From assembly GCA_003008705.1 (NCBI GenBank), contig PDUO01000014.1:718696-782695 (forward strand): a DNA stretch of 64,000 nucleotides, read 5' to 3'. Source of the stretch: Pezicula radicicola. Its lineage: Eukaryota; Ascomycota; Leotiomycetes; Helotiales; Dermateaceae. This document shows positions 20,707 to 34,247 of this stretch, in pieces (within the stretch, counting starts at the first letter, position 1; the number at the start of each line of letters is the position of its first letter). The notes beneath the pieces were generated by a model. That model did no database searches. It saw only the letters and a program-made list of their open reading frames with translations, and was not told the DNA's origin. A program made the translations under genes and the position numbers.

Positions 20707-23700
20707 AGAACACGGGGTAACGTGGACACGGGAAAATAAACCCAACAGACCTACCTACCTACCTATTTACCCTACCACATCTACTCCGTACCTCCTCCCC
20801 GGAAAACAAAAAAAGTGCCAAGTGCCAAGTTTCCCAAATGACACACTATCTATGTACACAACTACCCAATCAATAACCCAACCCAACCAACTACCTCCCT
20901 ACCCAACCAGTACCAAATGACAAGCAAACACTACGTAAATAAATATATGACAGGTAAAGTACGAAAGTATCTAGGCAAGCAATCAAAAAGAGAAAGATGT
21001 GCGCATGTGTGGTAGAACAAAACAAAAGAATAATATAACAAAAAGGTCTAGAACTTTGTTGTTATTTTACCGTTCCACCAACGAAACGACTCAACTCTGG
21101 GGTCTGTACGAAAAAGTAGGTCACCCACCACCATCAGCACCACCACCAAGAAAAACATAACAAAAATCCCCCAACAAATTAAGAGGGATTGTAATTCGTG
21201 ATGTTCCAACTGCTACTAACGCTCCAATAGAAAAATTCGAAACCCTCGAAAATCGAAAACCGAAAAACCGAAAATATATTAATAAGAGGATTATTCATTT
21301 GTTCTATTATTATAATACGTTATCTATTTCCCTTTTATTCTTTTTTTTTTAATTCTTTTATACTTTTCTTTGCAATATGATATTATAATTGCGGAATAAT
21401 TACTCTAAATTTACTATAGTTATCATGTCCTCGTGGTCAAGCCCAAAACCACTTCATCCCTCGCTCCCTCCTTCCTTCCTTCCCTCCCTCCCGCACCCCC
21501 CATCACCGAATACCACAATACAACACGGCTCCGTATGCTATCAAGCCTATCTATCCGTCATCAATCATATCAAGGACAATTTATCCGAATAAGCAATCAG
21601 CCACCTATACAACCTATACCACCTCTATACTTCGTAATCTTATAGACAAAAACGAAGACGAAATGCAGACAAAAGAAAACGCCATACGTCAACCTCCTAT
21701 CTCCCCCAAATACTGCCCACGTGGGGGTAATCCTCATCACCTCTGCATCCTTCCATTTCGATATAGATACGTAACCGTAATAACGCCGTGCACCGTAAGC
21801 CACAAAAGGAGCCGAAGAGAGAAAGGAAGGTAAGATAGAACGAAGCCGGCAGCCGGCGGCTAGAAAATGGTACGTATTAGAAACCGTTGTGCCTCCCGAT
21901 AAGTGAACAACTCGGGGGTCAAAATTCCGAAATCCTTCACAATTGAGACATCACCCACAACCACTGCTGCATTATCTCCGGATTCTCGATCTCCTTATTC
22001 TCTATCTCCAGGTAGGAGTCAGTTGTGAGTAGTAACGGTAACCCCAACATGGTACGACTACAACGCACCAGCGCACCATTTCCTTTACATTTACTCCGTA
22101 CTGTGCCTCTGAATATCACCTTGGACTACAGAGGGACGAACCGAACAACCGATGTAGTACAATACTCCGTACCGAATTTAAGAAATGATCGACAATGTAC
22201 CGAAGGACTTCTGCCTCCGTAGGCAAGTAAGCGGCGTGGAGTTGTATTTTCCCGTGGAGTTGTACGCAACCGGATAAATTCCCCCAAACCCCCACAGTTA
22301 CATCTCAACTGTACCTTTTTACTCCTGTAGTAGGTAGGTACGGAAGTACATGTACACGTGGTACGGAAAATCTTTGAACATGTCTCAGGTAACATCGTGT
22401 ACCTACTTTGTCCAGAAATCCAGATACCTTGATCTCGGGTACAGTACACCACCACACCAGGACACCGGACATGAAAAACAAAGGAAAAGCCACCTCTGAA
22501 AACCCTAATGGGGCAGCTCGGGAGACACTACTCCAATGACTGGGTAATGAAGAACCCATTGTCTTAGATGCAATATTTTTCTTTCTCGTATCTTGTTGGA
22601 TTATGACAATTGAATTAATCGGGTGTCTCATGAGGAGGAGATGCCATCTACCTCCACCTTTCAAAGGCGTTGATAAGAGGGGCATGTGATTGAGGATAAA
22701 CAAATTGGATTTGATTTGCATTCGCACACCTTGTGCAACGGAGCTCTCCCACTTTGAGAGTTCATGTTCATGCAAGCAGCAGGTATGTAGGATATTTCCC
22801 GTTTTTGACTTGTCTTGGTCTCGCCGATCCCAAGAGACTAAGTAGGTAGTGTGGTGTTCAGGAGTTTTCCCTTTCCTTTTCATTTTCGTCTCTTACCAGA
22901 TATGACTTTATTACCTATATTTTCACGACTCAGTGTCTTCCGCCTTGAGATCTTGAGAGGGGGAAAAGAAAAAAAAACTTTCCTTTCTCGTGGTCCTTCC
23001 TTCCTCTCCAGACATACTAGCGACGTCATCGCTACGATAAAAGCATTCCCCTCACCGGCGTATGCCGGAAATCCACCTCCCCTCCTCCCACCCTTTCGGC
23101 GTAATACAGAGCAGAGTCTGCAGACATCGGCATCCTATTCTTCCAAATTTTTTCTTCTTCGAAACTGTTAGCCGTCCGTCGGCCCTTCTCCAGCACAGGA
23201 TGAAAAACTGAAATCCCGTGACTAACAAGAACCCCAAAATTTGTCCAAGGCCAGGCAAGCCTTTTGTCCGTCGACCATTGGGGAAACAGAAAACCATGTG
23301 ATTTCAGCCCAACCCAGGTAAACCATGTCGGCGGAAAAAGATTCTCCATTGTCCAGCGTCTGTTCTAGCGGGGCGGAAGTGCATACCCCTGCTCCCCCAT
23401 TCCCCTGTCAAGCCTACTTCCATCTTGACAAATAGCCGACAGCCCAATGAAAGAGTTGGGATTGGTGAGGTAAGATGATTTGGGCGAGCACAAGAGACGC
23501 TCGGATTTCCGAAATCAGCTAGACGTCGTGCACTCGGTGTGAGTTAAATCAAGTCGGCCCTGCTTCGGGATTTGGCGTTGTGCAGGGCAATCGGAGCAAG
23601 GCCTGGAATGCTAGACGTCTGGTTGGGCAGGAAGTGGATAGTGGACAGGGAATCAAAGTTCGCTAGCGTGTTTCCGACAACGGTTCCTTGGATTCGACGA

Positions 23701-26700
23701 GAGGGGTCAATCGGGCCGCGCTGATTTTGTTTGGCGATGGACGTTCTACGCAGTATGCATGGAAGTTCTAGCGTATCCTTACTCAAGCGCTAGAAGGCCG
23801 CCACAGCAGTGCCCCTGGTTGGCTGGCTGGCTGTGGCGCGGCGTGGCGTGGCGTAGCATGTTGCAAAGCGTGGCCACGAGGAGGAGAAAAGGAGGGGGTT
23901 GGTGTGTGATGTGATGGGTGCGTGTGGACGAACGAGGGAGGACGAAGTACGAGACGCGTGGTGTGAATTGGTACCTGCATACGGAGAGGCTCGGCTGTAT
24001 CGAGTCTGGAGTTGTGTAACGACGAAGGGTACGAAAGGGTATGAAGAAAAACTTACAGCCTGACTTCGCCTTGATGAATTACGTTTACCCTTCAAACTCT
24101 CGTGACTCTTGCTTCCACTTCTCCGCATGAATAGACATGCCCACGATGCCTTCAACCTTTCCCATCCCTTCCAAAATAGCAATGTCGTGCCCTCGCCAAG
24201 AAAATAAGCATCAACGCATTTTCGCTGTATCAGCGCCCATTATTCTGGCACAGCACTGCACTGCGCAGGCACGTAATTAACACGATCCGGTGCTCCTGCT
24301 TGCCGCTGAATGAATTGCCGGCCGCTTTGATGGTAGCGGCTGTCATCATGTGTGCTGCGATGAGGCGCGATACGACGCGGCAGAGCAACAAGCGACGAGC
24401 GATATGATGATAATGAATGATTGACAGTCGAGATCAGGGCGTTCCTACAAGGCTACGGTGCAACGTGGGACTGGGAATTCCGGAATCACATCTTTTGTTT
24501 CCGCGGTCTCTTCCTTTGCCCTGATTGGGATGTTGCTCGCGGTTTTGGCGACGGTCCCTGCATATGCCAGGGACTTGCTTGTAAGCCTGCAAGGTACCTT
24601 ACAGCCAAAACAGACGGAGTTCTGCACAAATACAACGGTGCGAAGCGACGACTCAGTGACAGAACGTGGCCTCCGACAGGGTTTGACCCTCAACCGAGAG
24701 CAATCAGTCCCAAGCAGCATTGCTGTACTATTTGAGCTCTGGTCCACCTTCCTCTTCAGCGTCGTAACATGCTTTCGGAGCGACGACGACGAGGGGGTTC
24801 TGGTCCTCTGGAAGATTGGAACATTGGGACCGGTGGAGAAATTGGAAGTTGGAACGCCGCCGATATGCAGGGGGAAAAGATGGGAGCTGGAGGAGGACAT
24901 GGTACAGCAATAAAGTATGATAGAAGAACGTGATAAGGGGTTGTGAAGAAGAAAAAGCTACTTGGGTGTAATCTCGGAAGAGCTCCCCCGTGGACCGTTC
25001 CGCTGTTGGGACCTGAACGAGGAGGCCTGAGAGCCTCCCGAAGCACCGTTTTAGGAAAAGGACCTCATACAAGAGGAGTTGGGGATATTATTCCAGTTCT
25101 TTGGGATTACAGGGGAGGTCCACGAAGAGGAGATCATATTGGGAACATTATATTTAATTATTATTTTTATTATTTGAATTATTTATTTGCATTTTGTTTT
25201 GACCTCAAACCTGCAATCTCTATAGAGTTTATGAATAAATTAGAGGGTAGTGCCGCCTCACTACTGAATAATAATACCGGTAATGCGCTTGTCCAATTCT
25301 CCAATTCTCCGTACTTTACCCACTTTCCAAAATCCACCGCCGTCCCAAAAGCATCTCTGATCTTCCCAAGAACACACCACTTGGCCCTGTGTACAACAGC
25401 ATCTTATCTATTTGATCTATCATAGCCGGCCGCCATTACAGTTAGTACTGTACTACTGAATTATCGCGTCGTAATCGCAAACCCCGGGACAAAGGAAACA
25501 AGCAAACAAACTTCTATCACACCACACCACCAAAACTTCCAGAGTATTCTTTCCCTCAGATCAACCTTTGCATCGCCCATCGCCCATCGCGCATCACGCC
25601 AAAACTTAACCTTACGCCCTCGATCAACTAAACCATCCTTCAAGGTTCACATCAATCGTCTTCCGTCGTTCCCCTTCCCTTTCCGCTTTCAAGCCATGCA
25701 AACTTGATGCTCAGACCAGTTCGAGCGCAAGAGGTTTCAGTTCACAAACAAACGACTGAGTAACATGACTCAACTCGGGAGGATCCGAGCCTCTTCATCC
25801 ATCCATTCATCCATCAGATCTAACTCTGTATCGGACACCTGCATCGCACTACAATTAGCGATTTGCTCTTGCGAGGAGAGTTCGCGAGTAAGTACGTACT
25901 TATTGTAGTCAGAGGAGGTTCTTCTTTGGCTTTGACAGAAGATGAGACGTCCAATACGACATGTCGCTCGACGGCGCTCCGTACGCTATTTTAATTCAGG
26001 AAGTACCTCCTGTCTGGTGTTCATTCGAGTCCAAGTTTAACTTCAAAAGAGATCTTGGTCTTGAATCGTAGGTACGGTAGGTCCTGTATGTACAATTCGT
26101 ATGACAATATTATCGTGATCCTCATAAGCGAATTCTTTGCCATGAATCGAGAGAACGGGAGGTTAGTTAGGAAAGTTACCCTAGTCATGCCTTGGAACTC
26201 GGAATATTCCTTCCTTCGCCCTTACCTAAAACTCAACAAAAAACTTAGAATCCTTTCTAGAATCCTCTAGAAATATTTTCAAGAAAATCTAAACAGACTT
26301 TCTCCCTAATGACCAAATAATAAGCCGGTGGTGACATACATACAGTACTCATACTGCCTTGTCTGAGTTAGATCGACGCCCTTCTCATAATTAGATGACA
26401 GCAGACAATACAGACAACAATGCATAACATTAAGACACCCACCTCGTCGTACCGCCCCCTTTCCCCAAGCGAACAAATGAAAATAATGACCAAAGCTCAT
26501 TCCCACGTCCACTTGCTCAACTCGCTCAGATCTCCCCCATGTTTCCACATGGATTCCAGCCCATGCATCCCTCACCAACCGGCAAGAGATACCCCTGCTT
26601 CCCCGGAAGCTCGTGCTCACTCACACTGCCTCTGGTGCCTGCCTAGCCACGAGGCCACGCGCTTAACTGCCCTCAGTCCTTGACTCCCGGTACCAACTGT

Positions 26701-29424
26701 ACCAACCACGCCAACGTATCGTATCCCCCCTCATTTTCACCCACAATCCCCACCCCCCCTCCCCAGTCAGGTAACCCCATCATTTCTTCATCAATTCATG
26801 AATTCCAACTGGTTGCCAGAATATAAGCTAACGATTAGTAGCCTCAATTTGAACGCCTCATTTATCTTAACGAATACACGGTGTGCACCTGCGGCATTTC
26901 AACCGGCACTTTTTGCCTGTTAGGCTTATTCTCCTTTCTGGACGGTACGCAGGTACGAGAATAAGGTATCGATCTGCTTACTGTACTCGTACTTGTATGC
27001 ACTGCACTTTGAACTTGGCTGCTTATCGGAATGTCATCAACTGCCGCTTGTGCACCAGGTACGGTTGAAGTATGCATAAGGTAAGTACGCGTACTCTGTA
27101 TCATTCTCAAGCCGGTTGAAGTTGGGGAAAGCTGGGGAAAGTTGGGTTGTTGGGATTCTCTATACAGTAGGTAGTAATGTAGATTACATGGTTTTGAATC
27201 CCGAGGTTATGGTTCAAGACATCGGAACTGTACAGTACCAAGACCAAGTTAGACTCACCAAGACTTTTTCGAGGGATAAAGGACGGAAATGTCTTTATGC
27301 GAAAGAGATTCCGACTTATCACGAGAACACTTTTAAGGATTTCTTGGCTTCTTATTCTCTTTACTGTCTTGTTTGTTGGCAAGTATATTTTGAGTCATAA
27401 CTAATCAACCTGGTTGATTTGAGATTTCAGGACTTCACCTTCAGTCAAGTGTCTTGCTTCGGAATTCCCCCCATATAGATGGAAGGATTTTAAGGATTTT
27501 GAGGATTCGCACAGAAGGAAGTTTTCCTACTCTCTCACTCTCACATATACACTCCAAGAAAAAAAGAAATAAGGAATAATAGATTTGCAACCCATTAGAT
27601 AATTCTTTTTAAACTTTAATTTCTGTTACAATAACTATTATCACTACGGTGAGGAAATTGAAATTGAGAGAGACAGACACTGAACAAGCGAAAGACCGAG
27701 AAATACCAAAAGGACAATAATAAGTGAGTTAGTTATACTAACATGAAAAGAGTTGCTCAGATAGATTGAGTTATTATTCAAATCAAGTGAGTTATTGAAG
27801 GTACTTTCGTACGTACTTTGGTACTTCAATTTTCTACAGTAAGTAAGCCCTGGCCCTGATATAATATTGATATTCGCAAAGAACAAAATACCGAATATTA
27901 GTCAGCACTCACCTCGCTCATTCGGTATGAAATAACGCGAACCTCTCGCACATGTATGACGTAATAATNCCCCCCCCCAAAATATTCACGACATGACATA
28001 ACAACAACATCTCTCCGTATCAATAATCGATCTTAGCATTAAAAAAGACAAGAAAGGAATGATCTTCAAACAAAACTCAAAAGATAAAAAAAAGAAGCCT
28101 TTACTTTGTAACGTCCCTGATCGCAAACCTGTTCATCTTGAATCTTAAGGGACAAGCAAAGCAAAGACGAAATAGTGGGAGCATGTTTCGTGGCGGATTC
28201 GCTAATACATACCACCTTTTTACCCCTTCGTATTATTTTTTCAGGGTCCTTTCTTGCAGTCTGATGCCGAGATCGATCATGGGTTTGTGGTTTTGCTTTC
28301 AAAACCCGCCCTCCCCCGGAGTTTGAATTGAAAGCATTGGTGAGCTGGCATGATGATTTTGCGGAGGAGGATGGAGGTGCGGAGAAAAGTAATTTGTTAT
28401 GGTTATTGTACCGTATGACTTCTTTGGGTGAAAACCCAAAAAGGGTTCTCTTGACTGTACTTTTGGGCAGGGATTCTCCATGTAATGACGCCAGCCTTGC
28501 CAAGAATCTTGTGTCGGTGAGCGAAAGGTCCCCTGATGAAGGATTCTTTCGTTAAAAAAGGTAATGTACAGTGACGGAAGTTTACTTGGCTACCCTGAAA
28601 ATAAACAAGGAAGCTGGAACTTGAAGGAAGACGGAAGAATAATGGATGCCCCTTGACTCTTTCTATAGTCCGAGGTTTAAGCACATTATTATTACCCTTT
28701 GCAAACGTTGTCTCTGCTTACCTATTTAATAATATTATTTTTCTGTCCCGGTGTTCTTATATGGGGGAGTGCTTTTCGGCGTGGCGAATTTTCAAACTCT
28801 CGGTATGGCTTCGGGTCGGCTTACAGCACCCCGGGTTTCTTCACGATCACGGTGATTCCTTTTTTTTGGTAGTGGGTTTGCAGTCCTCGTGATTGAAAAG
28901 ATTCCGTATGGAGGTGTTGCACTCCCGTATTTTGACGGAGGTCGGTACGCTTTGTACTACCTGGTGGCTGACCAAAATACACCACATGTAGGCACTGTAC
29001 CACAACACCAAGTAATATCGCCGTACTTCCGTACAACCACAATAATACTCAATCCAAGCATTGATATTATTGATTAATGTACGAACGTATGACGCTTACT
29101 TTAGAGACAATGTATACAAAAGTTTGTAGCACAAAGATTACGTACAAGTACCGTAGGCCATAGGATGAAAGGGAGCAGCTGATCCTTTATTCCTGGGGTT
29201 GAAGGACTACAGTTTGTATGAAGGTATTGCTTGGAGCCTTGTGTACCTTAGCCAAGGCATTACCTATGTTACAACGGACAGTGTTACAACTTACAAGGCT
29301 GAACCCTCATAATAAGCGAGAGCTTACCAAACTTGTGCCGTACCTAATCTCATCTCGTGTTTTGTATTCCGCCCTCTGTGGCAGTATTATCACAAGACAG
29401 ACACAATAAGGCATGCGAAATTAC

Positions 29425-29542
29425 TACGAAGGCCGAGTTTTAAAGTAATGGGCTTGGTCCAAGCGTTTCTTCACCCAAATCAATCCATTTCACAGCCAAA
29501 ACGCTTGGACCAAGACTATTACTTTAAAATCTGGCCTTCGTA
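29425..29542. repeat. Long inverted repeat (44-bp arms, about 29-nt loop)
   Basis: The left arm (29425-29468) begins TACGAAGGCC and ends CTTGGTCCAAGCGTTT. The right arm (29498-29542) is its reverse complement with about five mismatches grouped in two short blocks. The RNA would fold into one long stem. It could be a small non-autonomous element or a non-coding hairpin; no transposase or target duplication is evident. Confidence 0.85.
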
Positions 29543-30416
29543 CTCTAGATACTTTTGCTTACTGTTCTGAGGTAGTACCGGCTTGGTATTATCGGGGCGA
29601 CGGTCAGTCCGTACGTTGGAGTAGCCTTTTCCGGAGACGGAATCACTAGACAGAATACCTTACCAACACTAGGTACCTACAAAGTATACTTTTTACTCCA
29701 GTTTCCCCGCATTCGGGTTTACTAGTTAGAAAGTGTAAACAAAGGGAATGATAATTGCCTTGCCTAGATTTCCCCTTTATTACTTGGTCCAGCCTCTTCC
29801 TTGGGATTCTTTAATACTATGTTTTGAAAGAAAGGAGGTAAAGTACGGAGGTAGGTCCTTTTCCAATTGAGCGTTGCGTCCCGTTTTAAGTTCATCTCAT
29901 CCAATACCCTCAAATCACGAGCCAAGTCTAACCCCACTGACCCCAGGAACCCGTTAGGCATCGGTCGTTCGCATCGAATAGACAAGAAGGGATTTGGTTA
30001 TTTCGGTGGCAAAGGAGACAAGCGTTTCTTACAGTACTCGTGATCAAACTCCTTTATGCGTTGTCACACAAGTATCCTCCTCTCCTCACTCAGCTCGTCT
30101 GGGCATCTCCAATCAAAGCTTCTTTTCTAGCGCATCTTCCCTGAATTTTTGGATGTTTTGACAGGAACGAACGAAAAACAGCTGTTATAGCAAAAAGTTC
30201 AAAACCACTATTTCTTGCGAAAGATATTGGATGAGACGACGTGTTCGGCGGGTAGCAAAGAGAATGGCCGTGATGATGTTTCATGAGTTGTCCAGACATC
30301 CACTCGCTCCCGCTGCCGCATGACCATCTTGATTTCCCCTTCCTCTCTCAGACTCTTGTCTACCATTGCCTTTTGCGTTTCGAGAGATGTGATGTGATGT
30401 ACGGAGTTTTCCAGTC

Positions 30417-30443
30417 GCAAGTCGCAAGTCGCAAGTCGCAAGA
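30417..30443. repeat. 7-bp tandem repeat GTCGCAA
   Basis: Close to four consecutive copies of AGTCGCA are seen before the sequence diverges at AGAAGC. Confidence 0.75.
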
Positions 30444-33400
30444 AGCAAAAGTCATAATGGTTGAACATTGTCATATACCGTCGAGGTGGGACCGCGCGTT
30501 ACGCTGGAGTGATGAGTGTGCTCGAATCTCAGGGGCTCGACGTTCGCAATTCGTGAAGTTTTTGTTATTGCGCCCGACGCAATTTTCTGATTGGTCGCGT
30601 TCGGGAACGAATATTATACAATATTGACAGTACCAATGGTTTCTTTTTCGACTTTTTATTTATTCATGTCAAATATTCCCTCATCGTGTCTCAGCATTTC
30701 GGACTGCTCATCCGATGGCTGTTGGATATCATGTTGCGATCAAAATACTGCTAAACTCTTGTGATCAAGTTATTTTCGCTAGAAGGTATGTGGGGTTGAG
30801 GTCTGGACGACCCCTCGACTTGTTGAACCTAACCAGCCAATATCAAACCGTATATCAGCCACTGGCTGTCAGCTTCGACGGACAGAAATGAGATTTTCTG
30901 AATCGTGGTTTGATAGGAATGTAGCACAGATCTGACAAATACTAGGCCGACTGCGGTTCTCAGAATCCGGGGAGCATTCCAGCCATACAATCCATCCCTT
31001 TCTGTCACTTCTGTGAGGGAACGTGACTGATCAGATACGCCCAACAGATAAACATTCGCGGATGGCCGCGGGGAGTTGGAATCCCAGGTTCCGGGACGGG
31101 GTGGCTGTAAGGGAAGGAATGGAATGGAGGGGGGTGGACGGTGATAGCTTTTGGTCATTTATGATAGCGAGAAGTACCTGTTTGAGTGCGCAGTACCAGT
31201 ACCAGACCTTGCTTGGTTGGCATATTTGAACCTTCAACATATTGGAAATGAAGAGCAAAAGCAAGTCTGATGATTGTTGGGTATTCTGCTTGACGTTGCG
31301 CTCAGCGGCACAGCAAAGGTCATTCCATATACAATGCCAACTGGAGAAGCACGAGGGTAAGGGACAACTCTTATTAGGCAATCGGAAGAGAAGGCTCCAG
31401 TGTGGGGGTGAGACTTTGGGGGTTGTATGTCTTGTGTGATGGCTGGCCCTGCGCTTCCAGAAAGGAGAGCTGGATTCCCACGGGGTTTTTCTTATCGAAT
31501 GATAAATGCAATTCTGTATGCGTTTGCCCTGCGCCGTGCAAAGGAGGGATGATACGTTGCATATGGCCGTGTTCGATGACCCAGAGCCATCGTTTGCTTC
31601 TCCACGAAGTATCTTTGTGTCGAAAAGGCAAAACTTTGCGCCTGATAGCTTCCTCTTGATCCAGTGCCTAGACAAAGAACCGAGCTAGCATTTGATTCTG
31701 GTCTTTGTACTTTCGCACCTTTCAGCAGCTGATTCAGTCTGTTTTCGGGTTCTTGACAACCAGGGTTGTATCAATGTTCTCGCCTCTCTTCCCGAGGCTC
31801 GGGTAGAGGTTAAGCGGGATACATTCGTCGAGGCCTTGATAGTCGATCAGATCAACCATGAATGTGAAGAGGGGGAAATGAGCCATCGTGATATTGTTAC
31901 CGAGAAAGGTCACGTCGTATCATAGCAATATACTAAAGTCTCTCATCCTAATTTCCAGCATAATGGCTCGCTCCATGTCTCCGATCTTGTCTTGAGTATT
32001 AACTAGGTACCTCCACAGGAGGCAGGTAGTCTTCCCAATTCAACGGGGTTTCCGAACCGCCGGAAATGTATGTTTGATACTGTTTCCGGCGACGGATAAA
32101 GCGTCCATTACAGAATAGAATCTATTGTGTGATTGCAATTGTCTCCATATTTCGAAAGGAGATTTTGCGGCACATATCACCCTCACGTAGAGAAGTACGA
32201 AGTATCGCTGTACGAGTACTGTAGTTGTGGTACAACGACGTGGAGGGTATTTGATTACCCGCTGACAAGGGAATATGAGGGATGCGCGTGGGCAGCCAGC
32301 ATGTCCCGTCATGCTCTTGCCAGACTACGTTCGATCACGCCCTCCATCAACTCCATGGGGGCGTACAATGGTGATCGTGGTGGATGGCAGGATCCAGATG
32401 CTCGGGTTGCCTGCCCTGCAAAGGGGAGGTGTCATGGCAGCTTGGCCGGGGTTTTCATCTCCTGGGATTGGAGAGTGGACGGGGGTGAGCATTGGGGCGT
32501 TTAGTGGCTGTTTTCAGCGTTGATGCCAGTCTTCAGGGTTCTCATGGGCCTTCCCGGGAGCCATATGAAAGTACCTGTTTGAGTTAAGCTTGGGTTTTAA
32601 TTAAATTTAGGCCATTTAGGCCATTTTCCTTTTCTCGTAGGTTGGCGCAGTCCCAAGATCGGATAATCCGATTTGGGAAGGCTGAGTTAACAGAGAACAT
32701 CAGCTGGCCTTGCACAGTCCTTCAGCGGCCTCCGAGTCGAGGTCACCACTAAGTCACAGGAGCATTCAGGCATATATGCGCTGAAGGACTTCCCTGAATA
32801 ACCTGTTCTGCCTGACGCTTCAGCTCAAAGCGCCGTTTTGTCACCAGATGATTGCGCCGTCTGCCTGCCTTTCATTATCACCATACAAAACCATGAGGAT
32901 GATGATGATGACAACGGTGCTATGTATGATACAGAATAATTGCGGAGGAGGCGTGGGAGCGAGTAATGCTGTATTGATTCCGTTTTTATGCCCTGTAGAT
33001 GGACTTTGTAATGCCTGGACCACAGACCGTATCACTGCCACAGGGCACATGACTCTCTCTCCACAACTCCCCATCGTCGGCGTATGAAAAGGCGAAATAG
33101 ATTATACTTAGAGTCTTTTTTAGAGTAGTGTGAAATTCCAGGACTACGCATTTAAGGGTAGTTACGAAATAGAGTGTTCTCGGCGGGATTGTATTTGATT
33201 ACTGTACTTACGAGTACAGTTAGTTAGTAGGCTGCAAATACTCTAACTTGGTGATATTGAAGGATCAGGAGACGACAAGTACGGCGGAATAGCTACACTC
33301 CTTCGATCCCACACAGTAACGCACTATCAAACTCTCGTCAGCCCCCTTGATGCCACTACCACAACAGGTGAATATTGTCCTGCTCAGACAGATACCATCA

Positions 33401-33845
33401 AAACATCAGCATCAGCACAGCTCAGAATGCAACAGTGGTAACAACTCTATCCAAGTCAAACTCGAGTCGGAATCGCATGGTCGAGTCATGTTGTGAGGCA
33501 GGTCGATCTCTTTAGAAACCCCCATCTCCAGGAGAGTCCAGGAGTCCAGGAGTCCAGCAGTCCAACCCCCAAAAGACAGCCGAAGCCCCAGTACCCTGAA
33601 AGCCCTAGGCCGTCGGAAGCTCTCAGGCCCTGTCATTCAGCCAGAACTCTTCGTCAAAAGACCGTGTACGGCGTGGGAGCCCAAGGGACGACGCTAGAGT
33701 TTTAGACTGGCCACCTACTGCCCCCTTAGGACTAGGCGCCGGAAAAGAAAGGAAGACAGCGTCGGAGCCCAGAACAGCACAAACAGCAGAGTCCCACCGA
33801 CTATTTGGGTCCACTCTTCCGCCCACCCACTCTCTGCTGCCAAAA

Positions 33846-33874
33846 GTACTACTACTACTACTACTACTACTACC
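33846..33874. repeat. ACT/TAC trinucleotide repeat upstream of the DUF1752-type gene
   Basis: About nine ACT units run in tandem, roughly 375-400 bases upstream of the start codon at 34248, probably in the promoter or leader. Confidence 0.85.
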
Positions 33875-34247
33875 GACTACTTCCAGACGCGAACATCCAC
33901 ATCCTGTTGTTGCGCCGGTCCTCTCTCTCACCAACTACAACTGTACAACAACAACCACCACTCTCCACTCTACAACTCACCAACAGACCATCCCGTCGCC
34001 ATTCGATCATTGCATCAGCGACATCTACACCACCCTCGTCTTCGCCTAGCATCACCGCTGCTGGTACTGATACCGATTAGAGCCACTCAGTCAGCCAGCT
34101 ATCACTCAACCTCCCGCGGCGCACTCCCACCACCAACAACACCACCAATCTCACCACCCAAGGCTCAGCGACCAGTCGCGAGCAGAATATAACAGTCGTG
34201 TCTTCCCAAATATAATAGCTCGTGCGATCGAGCAGAACACATCAGCC

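Larger units (their letters stand above)
19542..34247. other. 14.7-kb gene desert with simple repeats
   Basis: No gene can be supported on either strand. Open frames are short, overlap each other on both strands and show low-complexity composition. Composition is not strongly AT-rich, unlike the relic regions. The stretch holds many microsatellites, a strong hairpin at 29.4-29.5 kb, several ACTCCGTAC motifs and one ambiguous base (27969). It may be regulatory DNA, host non-coding RNAs, or contain genes too short or intron-rich to see by eye. Confidence 0.5.

Noticed and set aside
22305..22883. 192-codon open frame on the minus strand
   Set aside because: Residue composition is not protein-like, no hydrophobic or domain pattern is visible, and it lies in a region with other overlapping open frames.
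24421..25072. Overlapping open frames on both strands (151, 151, 114 and 104 codons)
   Set aside because: Frames are open on both strands at once, as happens in GC-rich low-stop DNA; one has a signal-like start but nothing else supports a gene.
29398..29550. Hairpin as a bacterial-type terminator
   Set aside because: This is a nuclear fungal sequence, the stem is far too long, and no gene ends near it.
31031..31675. 214-codon minus-strand open frame
   Set aside because: Composition is rich in Ser, Cys and Trp with no recognisable motif, and plus-strand frames overlap; treated as chance.
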